A DNA stretch of 64,000 nt from Serratia quinivorans (lineage in GTDB: Bacteria > Pseudomonadota > Gammaproteobacteria > Enterobacterales > Enterobacteriaceae). Position 1 is the first letter of the stretch. Every line of letters begins with the position of its first letter. Shown here in pieces: positions 17,007-34,119 of the stretch. The notes beneath the pieces are model-generated. The model worked only from the letters and a program-made list of their open reading frames with translations. It was not told the DNA's origin and made no database searches. Location: contig UGYN01000002.1 of NCBI GenBank assembly GCA_900457075.1, forward strand, positions 1,922,001 through 1,986,000, in the 5' to 3' direction. Both the position numbers and the translations under genes were made by a program.

Positions 17007-17030
17007 AGGGGCTTACCGGCCCCCTTATAT
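17007..17030. terminator. Weak coaA/birA convergent terminator
   Basis: GGGGC (about 17008-17012) and GCCCC (about 17019-17023) form a short stem in the 47-base gap between the converging genes. On the plus strand it is followed by CTTATATTT. The stem is short and the T tract interrupted. Confidence 0.45.
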
Positions 17031-17040
17031 TTAATGATAA

Positions 17041-18003
17041 TTACTCGGCGCTGCGCAGAGAGATTTCCCCGCCAATGAACGGTTTAATCACACCGTCCTG
17101 ATCGAGCAATAATGCCCCTTGTTGATCAATGCCTCGTGCTATACCAAAAATTTGTTGTTCACCAATTAATAGTTTAACCGGCCGATCGATAAAGTTGTCC
17201 AAAGCACGCCAGCGCGCAATAAATGGCGCTAAACCATCAATCTCAAATTGCCGCAGCGATTGGCGCAATTCATTGAGTAAGGTGGCGGCCAATTCATTAC
17301 GATCGATATTAATCCCCGCCTCCTGCAGGTTTATCCAGCCTTGATTAATCGCATTGGCATTGGTTTCACGCATTGCCAAATTGATACCGGCACCAATGAC
17401 CAGTTGTGCCGCATCACCGGTTTTTCCTGTTAATTCGACCAAGATACCAGCTAACTTGCGATCGTTAAGGTATAAGTCGTTTGGCCATTTAACCCTGACA
17501 TCTTGTGCCCCAAGGTCTTTGAGCACCTCGGCCATCACGATGCCAATCACCAGACTCAGCCCCATTGCGGCTGCAGGCCCCTGATCCAGACGCCAAAACA
17601 TGGAGAGATACAGATTGGCGCCAAATGGTGAGATCCATTGACGACCGCGACGGCCACGACCGGCCTGCTGGTACTCAGCAACACAGGCATCGCCAGATTG
17701 CAGTTCGGTAATACGATCCAGCAAATATTGGTTGGTGGAGTCCACAACCGGCAGCACCGTGACACGTTTATCAACCAGTTGGTCAAGAATACATTCAACA
17801 TCCAGTAACTGGATCGGGCTCGGTAGGCTATAGCCCTTTCCGGGCACGGTAAACACATCCAAACCCCATTCCCGGATGGTCTGGATATGTTTATTAATAG
17901 CGGCACGACTCATGCCCAGCAACTCGCCAAGATGCTCACCAGAATGGAAATCGCCATCGGCCAGTATAGAAATGAGCTTAAGGGGAACTTTGGTGTCCTT
18001 CAT
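17041..18003 (-). CDS. birA: Biotin-protein ligase / biotin operon repressor
   Basis: Makes biotinyl-5'-AMP, transfers biotin to the AccB lysine, and as a dimer with biotinyl-AMP represses the bio operon. It has 320 residues. The N-terminal winged helix (about residues 5-60, GMSRAAINKHIQTIREWG) binds DNA. The ligase domain has the nucleotide loop GRGRRGRQW near residue 116 and KWPNDLY. The ATG overlaps the restored murB stop codon (ATGA), so the two genes are translationally coupled. Confidence 0.97.
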   Translation of the reverse strand: MKDTKVPLKLISILADGDFHSGEHLGELLGMSRAAINKHIQTIREWGLDVFTVPGKGYSLPSPIQLLDVECILDQLVDKRVTVLPVVDSTNQYLLDRITELQSGDACVAEYQQAGRGRRGRQWISPFGANLYLSMFWRLDQGPAAAMGLSLVIGIVMAEVLKDLGAQDVRVKWPNDLYLNDRKLAGILVELTGKTGDAAQLVIGAGINLAMRETNANAINQGWINLQEAGINIDRNELAATLLNELRQSLRQFEIDGLAPFIARWRALDNFIDRPVKLLIGEQQIFGIARGIDQQGALLLDQDGVIKPFIGGEISLRSAE

Positions 18004-19038
18004 GAAAGAACCTCTACGGCATTCAACTCACCAACCGCACCGATAAAGCGAACTTCCGGCTCAAGCCATACGTCGAATTTTTTTCGCTACGGTATTACGT
18101 ACATGCCGTGCCAGCGCCACCACGTCCTGACTGGTGGCATTATCCGTATTAACCAGCACAAGCGCCTGTTGATTATGTACCGCCGCACCGCCAATTTGGT
18201 GTCCTTTTAGCCCACACTGATCGATCAACCAGCCTGCAGCCAGCTTCACCTGACCATCCTGCTGCGGATAATGCGGTATGCCAGGATATTCGGTGGTCAA
18301 CTCAGCGGCTTTGTCACTACCAACCAGTGGGTTTTTGAAGAAGCTGCCTGCATTACCCGTCACTTTAGGATCGGGCAATTTGCTGCGGCGCATTGCACAT
18401 ACAGAGTCAAATACCTGACGTGGTGTCACCGTTTCAGGATCCAGCTTTGTCAGATCGCCATAATTCAGCATCGGTTCCCATTGCTTGCTAAGGCGCAGGC
18501 CTACACCAACAATGATATGCCCCTTCTGAAAATGATGTTTAAAAATACTTTCTCGGTAGCCAAAGCCGCAGTCAGATGCGGCAATGCGATCGATGGCACC
18601 CGTAGTCAGATCCAATAGATCAACGTAGTCACATACGCTCTTGAGTTCGATACCATAGGCACCGATGTTCTGAATAGGTGCAGAGCCGACCAGGCCGGGG
18701 ATTAACGCCAGGTTTTCCAGCCCGGGAATGCCGATTTCCAGAGTGCGACAAACCAAACCATGCCAATTCTCACCAGAGCTAACGTGAAGAAACCAGGCAT
18801 CTTTCTCTTCTCGGATGTCGATACCTTTTAATTGATTGATCATTACCGTACCGGAAAAATCATCAAGAAACAGGACGTTACTCCCTTCTCCAAGTACCAG
18901 TAGCGGCTCTTGACGCTTCTGTATTTTCTGCCAAACCTTGATCATTAATTCGATTGTTTCTGCAATGACCAGATGCGCTGCGTTGACCGGGAGCGCAAAA
19001 GTATTGTGTTTTTTTAATGACGCGCTTTCAGTAGACAT
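18000..19038 (-). CDS. murB: UDP-N-acetylenolpyruvoylglucosamine reductase, C-terminus frameshifted as sequenced
   Basis: FAD- and NADPH-dependent enzyme that reduces the enolpyruvyl group to give UDP-MurNAc in peptidoglycan synthesis; essential. The FAD-binding motif [10 protein letters not shown] and the catalytic-serine region [10 protein letters not shown] are present. As given, the frame stops at 18061 (325 aa) with a foreign end, KKIRRMA. A run of seven A on the coding strand (18078-18084) holds one base too many. With six, it reads [15 protein letters not shown] and ends ...AVEVLS with the stop at 18000-18002, overlapping the birA start. The lost tail includes the glutamate equivalent to E. 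coli Glu325, the proton donor. The extra base is most likely a sequence error. Confidence 0.93.
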
Positions 19039-19447
19039 AACGATAAATACCTATACGGAAATGAACCTGCACCTAGTCTACTCGATTCGGCACGCTAGGC
19101 TAATATTTGTTTTCATCGATAGGGTTTTTATCTGGAGAACATCCATTGGGGGAATGCTTTCGATTGTTTTATAAGGTATTTTCTATATAAATGAATTAAG
19201 TAATAAGTTTTAGATAGAAACCAAAATGATTAATAACGGTATTTCCTCATAACTGAGTCTTATTAGCACAAATTCAAATACTCCTCCTAAATTGGATTAT
19301 ATATATTTGAAGTTATTTATCATTTTTAAACATTGTTGATATTTATATATTAAAGATAGCCAGTTGGCTTTTATTCGGAGGATATTGTGATGTGGAGTCT
19401 GCTTCAAGGCGCAGCGTAGCTGCGTCTGTTTTTGTCTTTCGCACACA
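19039..19447. other. AT-rich gap upstream of murB
   Basis: About 400 bases between murB and the rrn terminator with no substantial gene, much more AT-rich than its surroundings (19160-19375). It must hold the murB promoter; a weak TAGACT lies near 19076 on the minus strand with a poor -35. On the plus strand there is a 9-codon frame, MWSLLQGAA (19390-19419), with GGAGG 8 bases upstream. It ends in a small stem (CGCAGC/GCTGCG, 19410-19424) followed by TCTGTTTTTG. Confidence 0.4.
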
Positions 19448-19481
19448 GCAAAGAGGCCATCCTTGCGGATGGCCTCTTTGC
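19448..19481 (-). terminator. rrn operon terminator T1
   Basis: GCAAAGAGGCCATCC (19467-19481 read on the minus strand) and its complement (19448-19462) form a perfect 15-bp stem with a 4-base loop, 8 bases after 5S rRNA. There is little T tract in the minus direction, as is common for strong rRNA terminators that rely on a stable stem. Confidence 0.85.
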
Positions 19482-19488
19482 TTAATTG

Positions 19489-19608
19489 ATGCCTGGCAGT
19501 GTCCTACTCTCGCATGGGGAGACCCCACACTACCATCGGCGCTACGGCGTTTCACTTCTGAGTTCGGCATGGGGTCAGGTGGGACCACCGCGCTATTGCC
19601 GCCAGGCA
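19489..19608 (-). rRNA. rrf: 5S ribosomal RNA
   Basis: 120 bases. The minus strand starts TGCCTGGCGGC and ends TGCCAGGCAT, so the ends pair as in enterobacterial 5S rRNA. It lies 95 bases after 23S. Confidence 0.97.
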
Positions 19609-19703
19609 AATTCTGTTTCATTCCAGCCGTCATTTGCATGACCACCAGAACCAATCTCGGAACGCGCTGAAAATCTCTCAAATCAAAACACTTTTGGTGT
19701 TGT

Positions 19704-22613
<2,910 letters not shown>

Positions 22614-22747
22614 TCACAACCCAAAAGTGTTTCCACTTTCGCGCTGCTACATTTGAGAGACTCTATGACAGGGTAATCCTTACTCCAATACTTCTACGGA
22701 GGAGTAAGTTTCAGCTGTCATGTTTCAATTTTCAGCTTGTTCCAGAT

Positions 22748-22759
22748 TGTTAAAGAGCA
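22748..22759 (-). promoter_or_regulatory. boxA in the 16S-23S spacer
   Basis: The minus strand reads TGCTCTTTAACA, the enterobacterial rRNA antitermination boxA bound by NusB-S10. It lies between tRNA-Glu and 23S rRNA, in the place expected for the spacer copy. Confidence 0.8.
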
Positions 22760-22848
22760 ATATCTTAAACACGACTCGTTAAAGTCATCTTTAAGATGTT
22801 TTCGGTGCAGCAAGCACCGGTGATAATGTCTTTCACTCATTATCGGAA

Positions 22849-22924
22849 TGGCGTCCCCAAGGGGATTCGAACCCCTGTTACAGCCGTGAAAGGGCAGTGT
22901 CCTAGGCCTCTAGACGATGGGGAC
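22849..22924 (-). tRNA. gltT: tRNA-Glu(UUC) in the rRNA spacer
   Basis: 76 bases including encoded CCA. The minus strand starts GTCCCCATCGTCTAGAGG with anticodon TTC in CTTTCACGG. A single tRNA-Glu in the spacer is the rrnB-type arrangement; E. coli rrnA carries Ile and Ala tRNAs instead. Confidence 0.97.
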
Positions 22925-23067
22925 ACGAAATTCCGATTAGACTCACGTCTTAATCGGTTCGTATCAGCATGAGTCAGAGACTCATTACATCAACAGGTAG
23001 CGCTTTTGCTCATTACTTTTCTATCAGACAATCTGTGTGAGCACTTCACGCAATCAATATCATTAGG

Positions 23068-24609
<1,542 letters not shown>

Positions 24610-24792
24610 AAAAGCTTGATTTGCTTCAACTCGTGAAGCGATGCTCGAAAATAACTTTCGTAATAGTCATTCAGTTGGACAAGCCAACGAAACAACTTAT
24701 TGCTTGGTCACTCTTCAAGACTTGATATTTTTTCGAACCCGAAGGTTCTGGATATCGTCTTGTGGAGTGCCCACACAGATTGTCTGATAAAT

Positions 24793-24804
24793 TGTTAAAG
24801 AGCA
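24793..24804 (-). promoter_or_regulatory. boxA in the rrn leader
   Basis: The minus strand reads TGCTCTTTAACA, identical to the spacer copy, about 40 bases downstream of promoter P2. It is the rRNA antitermination signal that prevents Rho-dependent termination in the untranslated operon. Confidence 0.85.
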
Positions 24805-24843
24805 GTGAGTTAGCCGCCGTAGCTTGCTATCTCGAGGTGGCGT

Positions 24844-24871
24844 ATATTACGCTTTTCACCCGAAGAGTCAA
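24844..24871 (-). promoter_or_regulatory. rrn promoter P2
   Basis: On the minus strand TTGACT (24866-24871) and TAATAT (24844-24849) are separated by 16 bases. This is the inner, constitutive promoter of the operon, about 110 bases downstream of P1. Confidence 0.85.
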
Positions 24872-24952
24872 GCGTTTATTTCGCTTTTCTCTTTCCGACT
24901 GGGCGACTTGGTTCTCGTTAGAGGAGTCGTTGTTCCCGGTCAGTGGAGGCGC

Positions 24953-24980
24953 ATTATAGGGAGTTCTCAGAAGGCCGCAA
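24953..24980 (-). promoter_or_regulatory. rrn promoter P1
   Basis: On the minus strand TTGCGG (24975-24980) and TATAAT (24953-24958) are separated by 16 bases, followed by the GCGCC discriminator typical of growth-rate and ppGpp control. An A/T-rich UP-like stretch lies just upstream (24988-25004). The rest of the 440-base gap up to hemG is upstream activating region and leader, with no gene. Confidence 0.9.
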
Positions 24981-25049
24981 CCCCTAAATGCAAAAAACTT
25001 TTCAAGCGCGGATTATTTCAACAAAGCGCTGCACAAGTCAGCGTTTTCG

Positions 25050-25583
25050 TCACTTTTCATACTGAATATGACCAAACTCCTGGGCAAAACGGTCCACCTG
25101 TTGCCAGTCTGTGTACTCCACTTCTTTACTGGTATCTGTTTCGCCCCCCGTCATACGCATAATAAGTTGAATCATGACTCGATCGAACCAGCGATAACGT
25201 GGATAGCGAAGCGCGCCGGCAAACACGGCACACTGTTTTGGCTGCCAGGGAGAAGACAACAGGAACTTGCGGGTATAGGCGTTGGTCTGTGGCGAACGCT
25301 TGTCTGCCTTACGCGCGGTCAGGTTAACGCTAAAAAACGCGCTCGGCATCTGGTTCAACTGCTCAGCATGGCGCTTAACAAACTTTTCCAGCGTCGGATG
25401 GAAATGGCCATAGCGTATTGAGGCACCAATCAGCACCTGCTGATACTGGCTGAGGTCGACATTATCCGCCTGTAGTAAATCGATCACGTCACAGCGCAGC
25501 GTATCCTGCAATTTGTTTGCTATATAGGAAGCAATAGAACGTGTTTGCCCATCACGGCTAGAATAAAGAATCAGTGCCTTCAC
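25050..25583 (-). CDS. hemG: Menaquinone-dependent protoporphyrinogen IX dehydrogenase
   Basis: Flavodoxin-like FMN enzyme that oxidises protoporphyrinogen IX to protoporphyrin IX and passes electrons to quinones. It has 177 residues. The N-terminal phosphate-binding loop is [14 protein letters not shown]; the long family insert includes NAYTRKFLL and [10 protein letters not shown]. The start is GTG at 25583, chosen because the protein then begins (M)[12 protein letters not shown] and AGGAG precedes it. It is the last gene of pepQ-yigZ-trkH-hemG, 22 bases after trkH. Confidence 0.95.
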   Translation of the reverse strand: MKALILYSSRDGQTRSIASYIANKLQDTLRCDVIDLLQADNVDLSQYQQVLIGASIRYGHFHPTLEKFVKRHAEQLNQMPSAFFSVNLTARKADKRSPQTNAYTRKFLLSSPWQPKQCAVFAGALRYPRYRWFDRVMIQLIMRMTGGETDTSKEVEYTDWQQVDRFAQEFGHIQYEK

Positions 25584-25605
25584 GGCGTTACTCCTTCTAT
25601 CAGGA

Positions 25606-27058
25606 TCATTCACGCCAGAACGTCGGCGTAAACAGAACCAGCAGTGTAAAGACCTCAAGGCGCCCGAACAGCATCGTCAGAACCAGGATCCACTTCGCCG
25701 GTGCAGGCATAGTAGTGAAGTTATCCGCAACCACTCCCAGCCCTGGTCCAAGGTTGTTCAGCGTCGCCGTTACGGCAGCAAAGGCAGAGAAATCATCAAC
25801 GCCGGTGGCGATAATTGCCAGCATGCTGACGATAAACACCAGCGCATAAGCAGAGAAGAACCCCCATACCGCCTCCAGGATACGTTCCGGCAGCGCGCGG
25901 TTACCCAACTTGATAGTGTAAACCGCATTAGGGTGCACCAGCCTTTTTAGCTCACGCGAGCCCTGTAAATACAGCAGCAGAATGCGAATCACCTTCAGGC
26001 CGCCACCGGTCGAGCCGGCACAGCCACCAATAAATGCAGAACACAGCAACAGCATCGGCAGGAATAACGGCCATTTAGCAATGCTGTCGGTGGTAAAGCC
26101 CGCCGTTGTCGCCATCGACACCACCTGGAAGAACGCCTGATTGACCGTTTCCATTCCGGTTTTGTAGACACCATGCCCCCCACAGCACGGCGGTACACAC
26201 CACCACCAGCGTCAACTGCACGGCAATAAACATGCGGAACTCAGGATCACGCCAGTAAACTTTCAGGCTGCGGCCGCTCAACAAGGCGAAGTGCAAGCCA
26301 TAGTTACAACCGGAAATCAGCAGGAAAATCGCAATGATGGTGTTGATGGTAGGACTGGCGTAATAACCGATGCTGGCGTCGTGGGTGGAGAAACCGCCAA
26401 TAGCGATGGTCGAGAAACTGTGGCCGATGGCGTCAAACACCGACATGCCAGCGCCCCAAAGTGCCAGCGCACAGGCAATAGTCAACAGGACATAAATCAG
26501 CCACAGGGTTTTGGCCGTTTCGGCAATGCGTGGGCGCATTTTATTATCTTTCAGCGGGCCTGGCATTTCTGCGCGGTACAGCTGCATGCCGCCGACGCCG
26601 AGGATCGGCAGTATCGCCACTGCCAACACAATGATCCCCATCCCGCCCATCCATTGCAGCATCTGCCGATAGAACAAAATGGCTTTGGGTAGTGAGTCCA
26701 GCCCCACCAGCGTGGTAGCCCCGGTGGTGGTTAAACCGGAAAACGATTCGAAGAAGGCATCGGTCAGCGAAAGATTAGGCCGCTCCGAAAATAAAAACGG
26801 TAATGCCCCGACGCTGCCCAGCACCGTCCAGAACAGCACCACAATCAGAAAACCTTCTCGTGGCTTCAACTCGTGCTTTTGTTTACGGTTAGGCCACCAC
26901 AGCATCAGGCCGATGGTTACCGCCACAAAGAAGGTCTGGCTGAATGCCCGCCCCGCCCCATCGCGGTATATCAATGCCACCAGACCAGGAATAAACATCG
27001 TCCCGGAGAACAGGATGACCAGCAAACCAACGATACGGGTTATAGCGCGAAAATGCAT
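25606..27058 (-). pseudogene. trkH: Trk potassium uptake protein TrkH, frameshifted as sequenced
   Basis: Inner-membrane K+ channel of the Trk system, working with TrkA. The N-terminal part (27058 down to about 26182) and the C-terminal part (to 25606) match TrkH end to end but lie in different frames. The junction is a run of six G on the coding strand (26176-26181). With five, the protein continues VLWGHGVYKTGMETVNQAFF and totals 483 residues, the E. coli length. Selectivity-filter segments such as GLTTTGATT and GGCAGSTGGG are intact. An extra base in the data is more likely than a real null mutation. Confidence 0.92.
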
Positions 27059-27092
27059 TTCAGCACGATCCTTAGCAATTCAGTTGGGGGAA

Positions 27093-27707
27093 TTATTGCG
27101 AAATGGGGGTTAATTGCAAATTACCGCGACTAAGATCACGTAATTTATTCCCAAACGCTTCAACGCCGGTGACCGGTAAAGCCAAATGCAGCATGACGGA
27201 AGCACCATATTCCCCCTGCACTATCCGCCCTTCAGTTTGCTGCAATAAATTCTCTACCAATGCCAACTGAGCATAGTCACATTGCAAAGTATATTCGGCC
27301 TGCGGGATTTTGTAGCTCACGGCCAATTGCTTTAATGCCTGCTGCACGCCACTGCCGTAGGCTCTCACCAAACCACCGGTGCCCAACTTGATACCGCCGT
27401 AGTAACGTACTACCACGGCGGTGATTTCGCCGATTCCACTGCCCATCAGTTGTGCCAGAATGGGTTTACCAGCCGTGCCGGAAGGTTCGCCGTCGTCGGA
27501 AAAGCCCAACTGTTGTGAGTCAGTAGGTGATCCTGCGACAAATGCCCAGCAATGGTGCCTGGCCGCAGGGTGTTCATCACGAACCTGCTGAATAAACGCC
27601 TTTGCAATATCAACCCCACTGGTCGGTGCCAGCAGGGTGATAAAACGGCTCTTCTTTATTTCTTCGCTGACACTGACGGGGCCTGCCGGGATCGGGTAAG
27701 GCTGCAT
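27093..27707 (-). CDS. yigZ: YigZ, IMPACT family protein
   Basis: Conserved cytoplasmic protein with an N-terminal UPF0029/IMPACT domain and a C-terminal ferredoxin-like domain. It has 204 residues, as in E. coli. The family signature SDDGEPSGTAG lies near residue 70, and RYYGGIKLGTGGL near residue 100. The molecular role in bacteria is not firmly known. The ATG overlaps the pepQ stop (TGATG), so translation is probably coupled. Confidence 0.93.
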   Translation of the reverse strand: MQPYPIPAGPVSVSEEIKKSRFITLLAPTSGVDIAKAFIQQVRDEHPAARHHCWAFVAGSPTDSQQLGFSDDGEPSGTAGKPILAQLMGSGIGEITAVVVRYYGGIKLGTGGLVRAYGSGVQQALKQLAVSYKIPQAEYTLQCDYAQLALVENLLQQTEGRIVQGEYGASVMLHLALPVTGVEAFGNKLRDLSRGNLQLTPISQ

Positions 27708-29038
27708 CAGGCCAGGTTCAGATCGCGCGTCATGTTCTCGATACGCTTTTCGTGGATCACGATATTGTCTTCAATACGTATACCACCATAAGGTTTCAGC
27801 GCATCGATGCGATCCCAGGCAAAATGTTGACTGAATTCGCCGCTGCGCCATGGCGCCAACAAGGAATCAATAAAATACATGCCAGGCTCAATGGTTAACA
27901 CCATGCCAGGTTGCAACACGCGGGTGCAGCGCAGGTAAGGGTATTTGGAAGGGGCGGCCAGATGGGTGCCCTGTTCATCTTGCATAAAGCCGGCAGAGTC
28001 ATGCACCTGCAAACCTAGCGGATGGCCCAGACCGTGTGGCAGGAATGGCGTGGTCAGCCCCTGCTCAACCATGGCCTCTTCACTGATGCCGGTCACCAGC
28101 TTGTGACTCTTGAGCAATTTGGCGACGCGTTGATGCATTTGCACATGGTAATCGGTGTAACGCACACCGGCTTTGATGGTATCCATCAGTGCCAGTTGTT
28201 CACCGTTAAGATCTTTTATCAGCTGCGCGAAATCACTGCCGCTCTGGCCAGCATAGGTGCGAGTCAGGTCGGCGGCGTAACCGTTATATTCGGCACCGGC
28301 GTCAAGCAGGAAGCTTAGCATTTCGGACGGAGGCTGATGATCCAGCGTGGTGTAATGCAGCACCGACGCATGCTCATTCAGCGCAACAATGTTGTCATAA
28401 GGTACATCGGTGTCGCGATGCCCCGTGGCGGTGAGGTAAGCCTGGTTGATATCAAACTCACTCATGCCGGACAGGAAAGCCTCATGAGCGGCACGGTGCC
28501 CCATAACAGCGGTTTTCTGCGCTTCGCGCATGCAGGCCAGCTCGTAGCCCGTTTTGATAGAGCGATGGAAATCGAGGTAATTCAATACCGCTTTCGGGTT
28601 GACGTTTTCTGCCAGGATACCGAGATCGCGGGCACGTTGCTGCGCATAACCAATATAGCCCACACGCTCACGCTGGGCAGGAAGCTGCTGCGCGATATCA
28701 TCGGCATTGGCCAGCGGCATCAGTTCAACGGACCTGGTCCAGAAACTCTCCGGCAGTGGCTCAACGCTATGCCAGTAATCGACCGGCGAATAGAACCACA
28801 GCTTCGGTTTGTTAACGCCATCCACCCACAGCCAGCAGTTTGGCACCGAGGTAACCGGCACCCAGGCCTTAAAGTGCGCGTTCACTTTGAACGGGTAGCT
28901 ACGGTCGTCCTGGAATATCCGTTGCAGTTCCCCAGAGTGAATCAGCAACGCATCCAGTTTGTTGCGCGTTAACACTTCACGCGCCCGTTTTTGCAGTTCT
29001 GCCAGGTGGTCGTTATACAAAGAAGCCAGCGTTTCCAT
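27707..29038 (-). CDS. pepQ: Xaa-Pro dipeptidase
   Basis: Manganese-dependent cytoplasmic prolidase of the M24 family that splits dipeptides with C-terminal proline. It has 443 residues, as in E. coli. The metal ligands are visible as the two aspartates of [16 protein letters not shown], the histidine of HGLGHPLG, and the glutamates of TIEPGMYF and RIEDNIVI. The start [11 protein letters not shown] at 29038 fits relatives; the frame is open six codons further up. First gene of the pepQ-yigZ-trkH-hemG unit. Confidence 0.96.
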   Translation of the reverse strand: METLASLYNDHLAELQKRAREVLTRNKLDALLIHSGELQRIFQDDRSYPFKVNAHFKAWVPVTSVPNCWLWVDGVNKPKLWFYSPVDYWHSVEPLPESFWTRSVELMPLANADDIAQQLPAQRERVGYIGYAQQRARDLGILAENVNPKAVLNYLDFHRSIKTGYELACMREAQKTAVMGHRAAHEAFLSGMSEFDINQAYLTATGHRDTDVPYDNIVALNEHASVLHYTTLDHQPPSEMLSFLLDAGAEYNGYAADLTRTYAGQSGSDFAQLIKDLNGEQLALMDTIKAGVRYTDYHVQMHQRVAKLLKSHKLVTGISEEAMVEQGLTTPFLPHGLGHPLGLQVHDSAGFMQDEQGTHLAAPSKYPYLRCTRVLQPGMVLTIEPGMYFIDSLLAPWRSGEFSQHFAWDRIDALKPYGGIRIEDNIVIHEKRIENMTRDLNLA

Positions 29039-29155
29039 CACAATACCCTTATACATACCATTAGAACGGAATGAGTCATCTTAGCACACCGTTCAGGTGC
29101 ACCAACCCCATCAGCTCTGGCATGCGGAGCGGTTCGCAAATCGCTGTAAACGTCG

Positions 29156-30352
29156 TTACATCCTTAGCTTAACAATTAACCAGGCGATCAGACCAAGCAA
29201 CGCGATAGCAGCCGCCCACAGGCCATGATGTTCGAGTAGAACCGCACCGGCTGCAGCTATGCCTGCCAGACACTGTTGCAGAAAGCCACATAACGCCATG
29301 GCGTAGGCGCCATGCTGTTTAACATCGCTGACCGCCATCGCCATGCTATTAGGGAACAGTACCGCCTGGCCAAAAATCGTCAAACAATACAAAGCGATGA
29401 AGACTGTCATACCGGAAAGCCCCACCAGTACACCGCTCCACCACAGCACCATTATTGCAGCAGTGGCAACGGCAACGATACTCGTCCCCGCCTGCATCAG
29501 CCGCTTACCGCCAAAGCGCGCAACCGTCCGGTTTACCGCCATTGCTCCAGTAAAGTAAGCCACGCCGATCACCAGCCCCAGAGCCCCAAAGGCAGTAACG
29601 TTCAGGCCAAACCCCTGCAGCATGATAAACGGACTCACTTCCTGCAGAGTGACGGTGGTAGCAAACCCCAATCCACCGACAATGGCAGGCCAGAAGAACC
29701 CCGGACGACGCAGAATGTGCCAATAGGTTGCCGCCATGGCCGGGCGCCTGCCTGCTCCGCGGCCCGCTTCCAGTGGCAACGTCAGCATCAGTAACCATAT
29801 CGCCAGCCCGGTCAGCCCCATCACCACAAACCCCATTTGCCAGTGCGAATACTGACTGAGCAGCCCACCGATAAACTGCCCACCGCCCAACGCGGCGATA
29901 AAGGCTATCGACAGCACCGAAAGGCGCCTTGCCAGCTCATCACCGCTCCAGTTATCACGAACAATAATGCGCGCGATGATTGCAGCACCACCGGCGGCAA
30001 CCCCCTGCAGTGCCCGCAGCACTAATAACTGAGTACCGTTACTGCAAAATGCCAGCAGAGCACTGCAACTGATAAACAACGCCAGAGACAATGTCAGCGG
30101 CAGGCGACGGCCAAAACGATCGGCCGCAGCCCCCCAGAACAACACCGGCAAGGCGGCTCCTATCACGAATATCGATATAGAAAGCTCGGTGGCGCGGCGC
30201 GTCATTGCCAGTTCCTGCATCACCGTCGGTAATGAAGGCAAATACACCGTCGTCGCCATCTGCGCCATAAACACCAGCAGACAAGCCAGCGTCATGGTTC
30301 TGGCGGGAATACTCCAGAAACCACTGTGTTTTACACATACCGCTTTACTCAT
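29156..30352 (-). CDS. MFS drug-efflux-type transporter (Bcr/CflA-like)
   Basis: Predicted inner-membrane exporter with 12 transmembrane segments and 398 residues. The motif A region reads GAAADRFGRRLPLT after TM2, and YLPSLPTVMQEL follows TM1, as in the DHA1 drug:H+ antiporters such as EmrD and Bcr. The substrate cannot be told from sequence. It is divergent from fadB with 233 bases between them. It is not part of the E. coli pepQ-fadBA junction, so it is an accessory insertion relative to that genome. Confidence 0.85.
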   Translation of the reverse strand: MSKAVCVKHSGFWSIPARTMTLACLLVFMAQMATTVYLPSLPTVMQELAMTRRATELSISIFVIGAALPVLFWGAAADRFGRRLPLTLSLALFISCSALLAFCSNGTQLLVLRALQGVAAGGAAIIARIIVRDNWSGDELARRLSVLSIAFIAALGGGQFIGGLLSQYSHWQMGFVVMGLTGLAIWLLMLTLPLEAGRGAGRRPAMAATYWHILRRPGFFWPAIVGGLGFATTVTLQEVSPFIMLQGFGLNVTAFGALGLVIGVAYFTGAMAVNRTVARFGGKRLMQAGTSIVAVATAAIMVLWWSGVLVGLSGMTVFIALYCLTIFGQAVLFPNSMAMAVSDVKQHGAYAMALCGFLQQCLAGIAAAGAVLLEHHGLWAAAIALLGLIAWLIVKLRM

Positions 30353-30491
30353 TTCACACCTCTGCGTGGGCAGCGCTCTGCTCTGGCAAGTGTATGAGTG
30401 CTTTTACACGCCGACAAATCACCATAAAGCATAAAATATAACTTCGTTTTAAATCAAAACACTAACTCAGAGTCATGTGATCAGACCAGCA

Positions 30492-30517
30492 AATATGCAA
30501 TCTCTTATTTGCATATT
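30492..30517. promoter_or_regulatory. Perfect inverted repeat between the MFS gene and fadB
   Basis: AATATGCAA (30492-30500) and TTGCATATT (30509-30517) form a perfect 9-bp inverted repeat with an 8-base spacer, about 70 bases upstream of fadB and 140 upstream of the MFS gene. It looks like an operator for a dimeric regulator. Its owner is unknown. Confidence 0.5.
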
Positions 30518-30544
30518 GTTAACATAAAAACCACACTCCTCATC

Positions 30545-30561
30545 ATCTGGTCATACCAGAT
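30545..30561 (+). promoter_or_regulatory. FadR operator
   Basis: ATCTGGTCATACCAGAT is a 17-bp palindrome that closely matches the FadR consensus (CTGGT...ACCAG), 25 bases upstream of the fadB start. FadR represses fadBA until long-chain acyl-CoA releases it, so the same control is expected here. Confidence 0.85.
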
Positions 30562-30585
30562 CAAACGCTGATTCAGGAGATAGAC

Positions 30586-33949
<3,364 letters not shown>

Positions 33950-34020
33950 CTGTGTCTATTAGGGATGACTGCGTCAACACTTCAAACCGCAGCATTCCAC
34001 CAAGTTTAGTTGCCGTACTT

Positions 34021-34047
34021 CCCGCCTGTCAGGGGCGGGTTTTTTTA
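34021..34047 (+). terminator. fadBA terminator
   Basis: CCCGCC (34021-34026) and GGCGGG (34034-34039) form a stem followed by eight T. It lies about 70 bases after the fadA stop. Confidence 0.9.
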
Positions 34048-34071
34048 TGCCTGAATTCTACTGACGCCCCA

Positions 34072-34099
34072 ATAAAAAGGGGCAGCCATTGGCCACCCC
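34072..34099 (-). terminator. fre terminator
   Basis: On the minus strand GGGGTGGCC (34091-34099) pairs with GGCTGCCCC (34079-34087), allowing two G-T pairs. A 3-base loop and a TTTTTATT tail complete it. It lies 20 bases after the fre stop. Confidence 0.75.
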
Positions 34100-34119
34100 G
34101 TTTGCTACTGCTTCGCGCC

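Noticed and set aside
18078..18084. Programmed ribosomal frameshifting in murB
   Set aside because: The run could slip, but restoring the frame needs a +1 event, no stimulatory structure was seen, and three other genes show the same single-base excess. Error is simpler.
22614..22848. Possible extra tRNA gene in the 16S-23S spacer
   Set aside because: Only tRNA-Glu is present; the rest contains boxA and processing-stem sequence.
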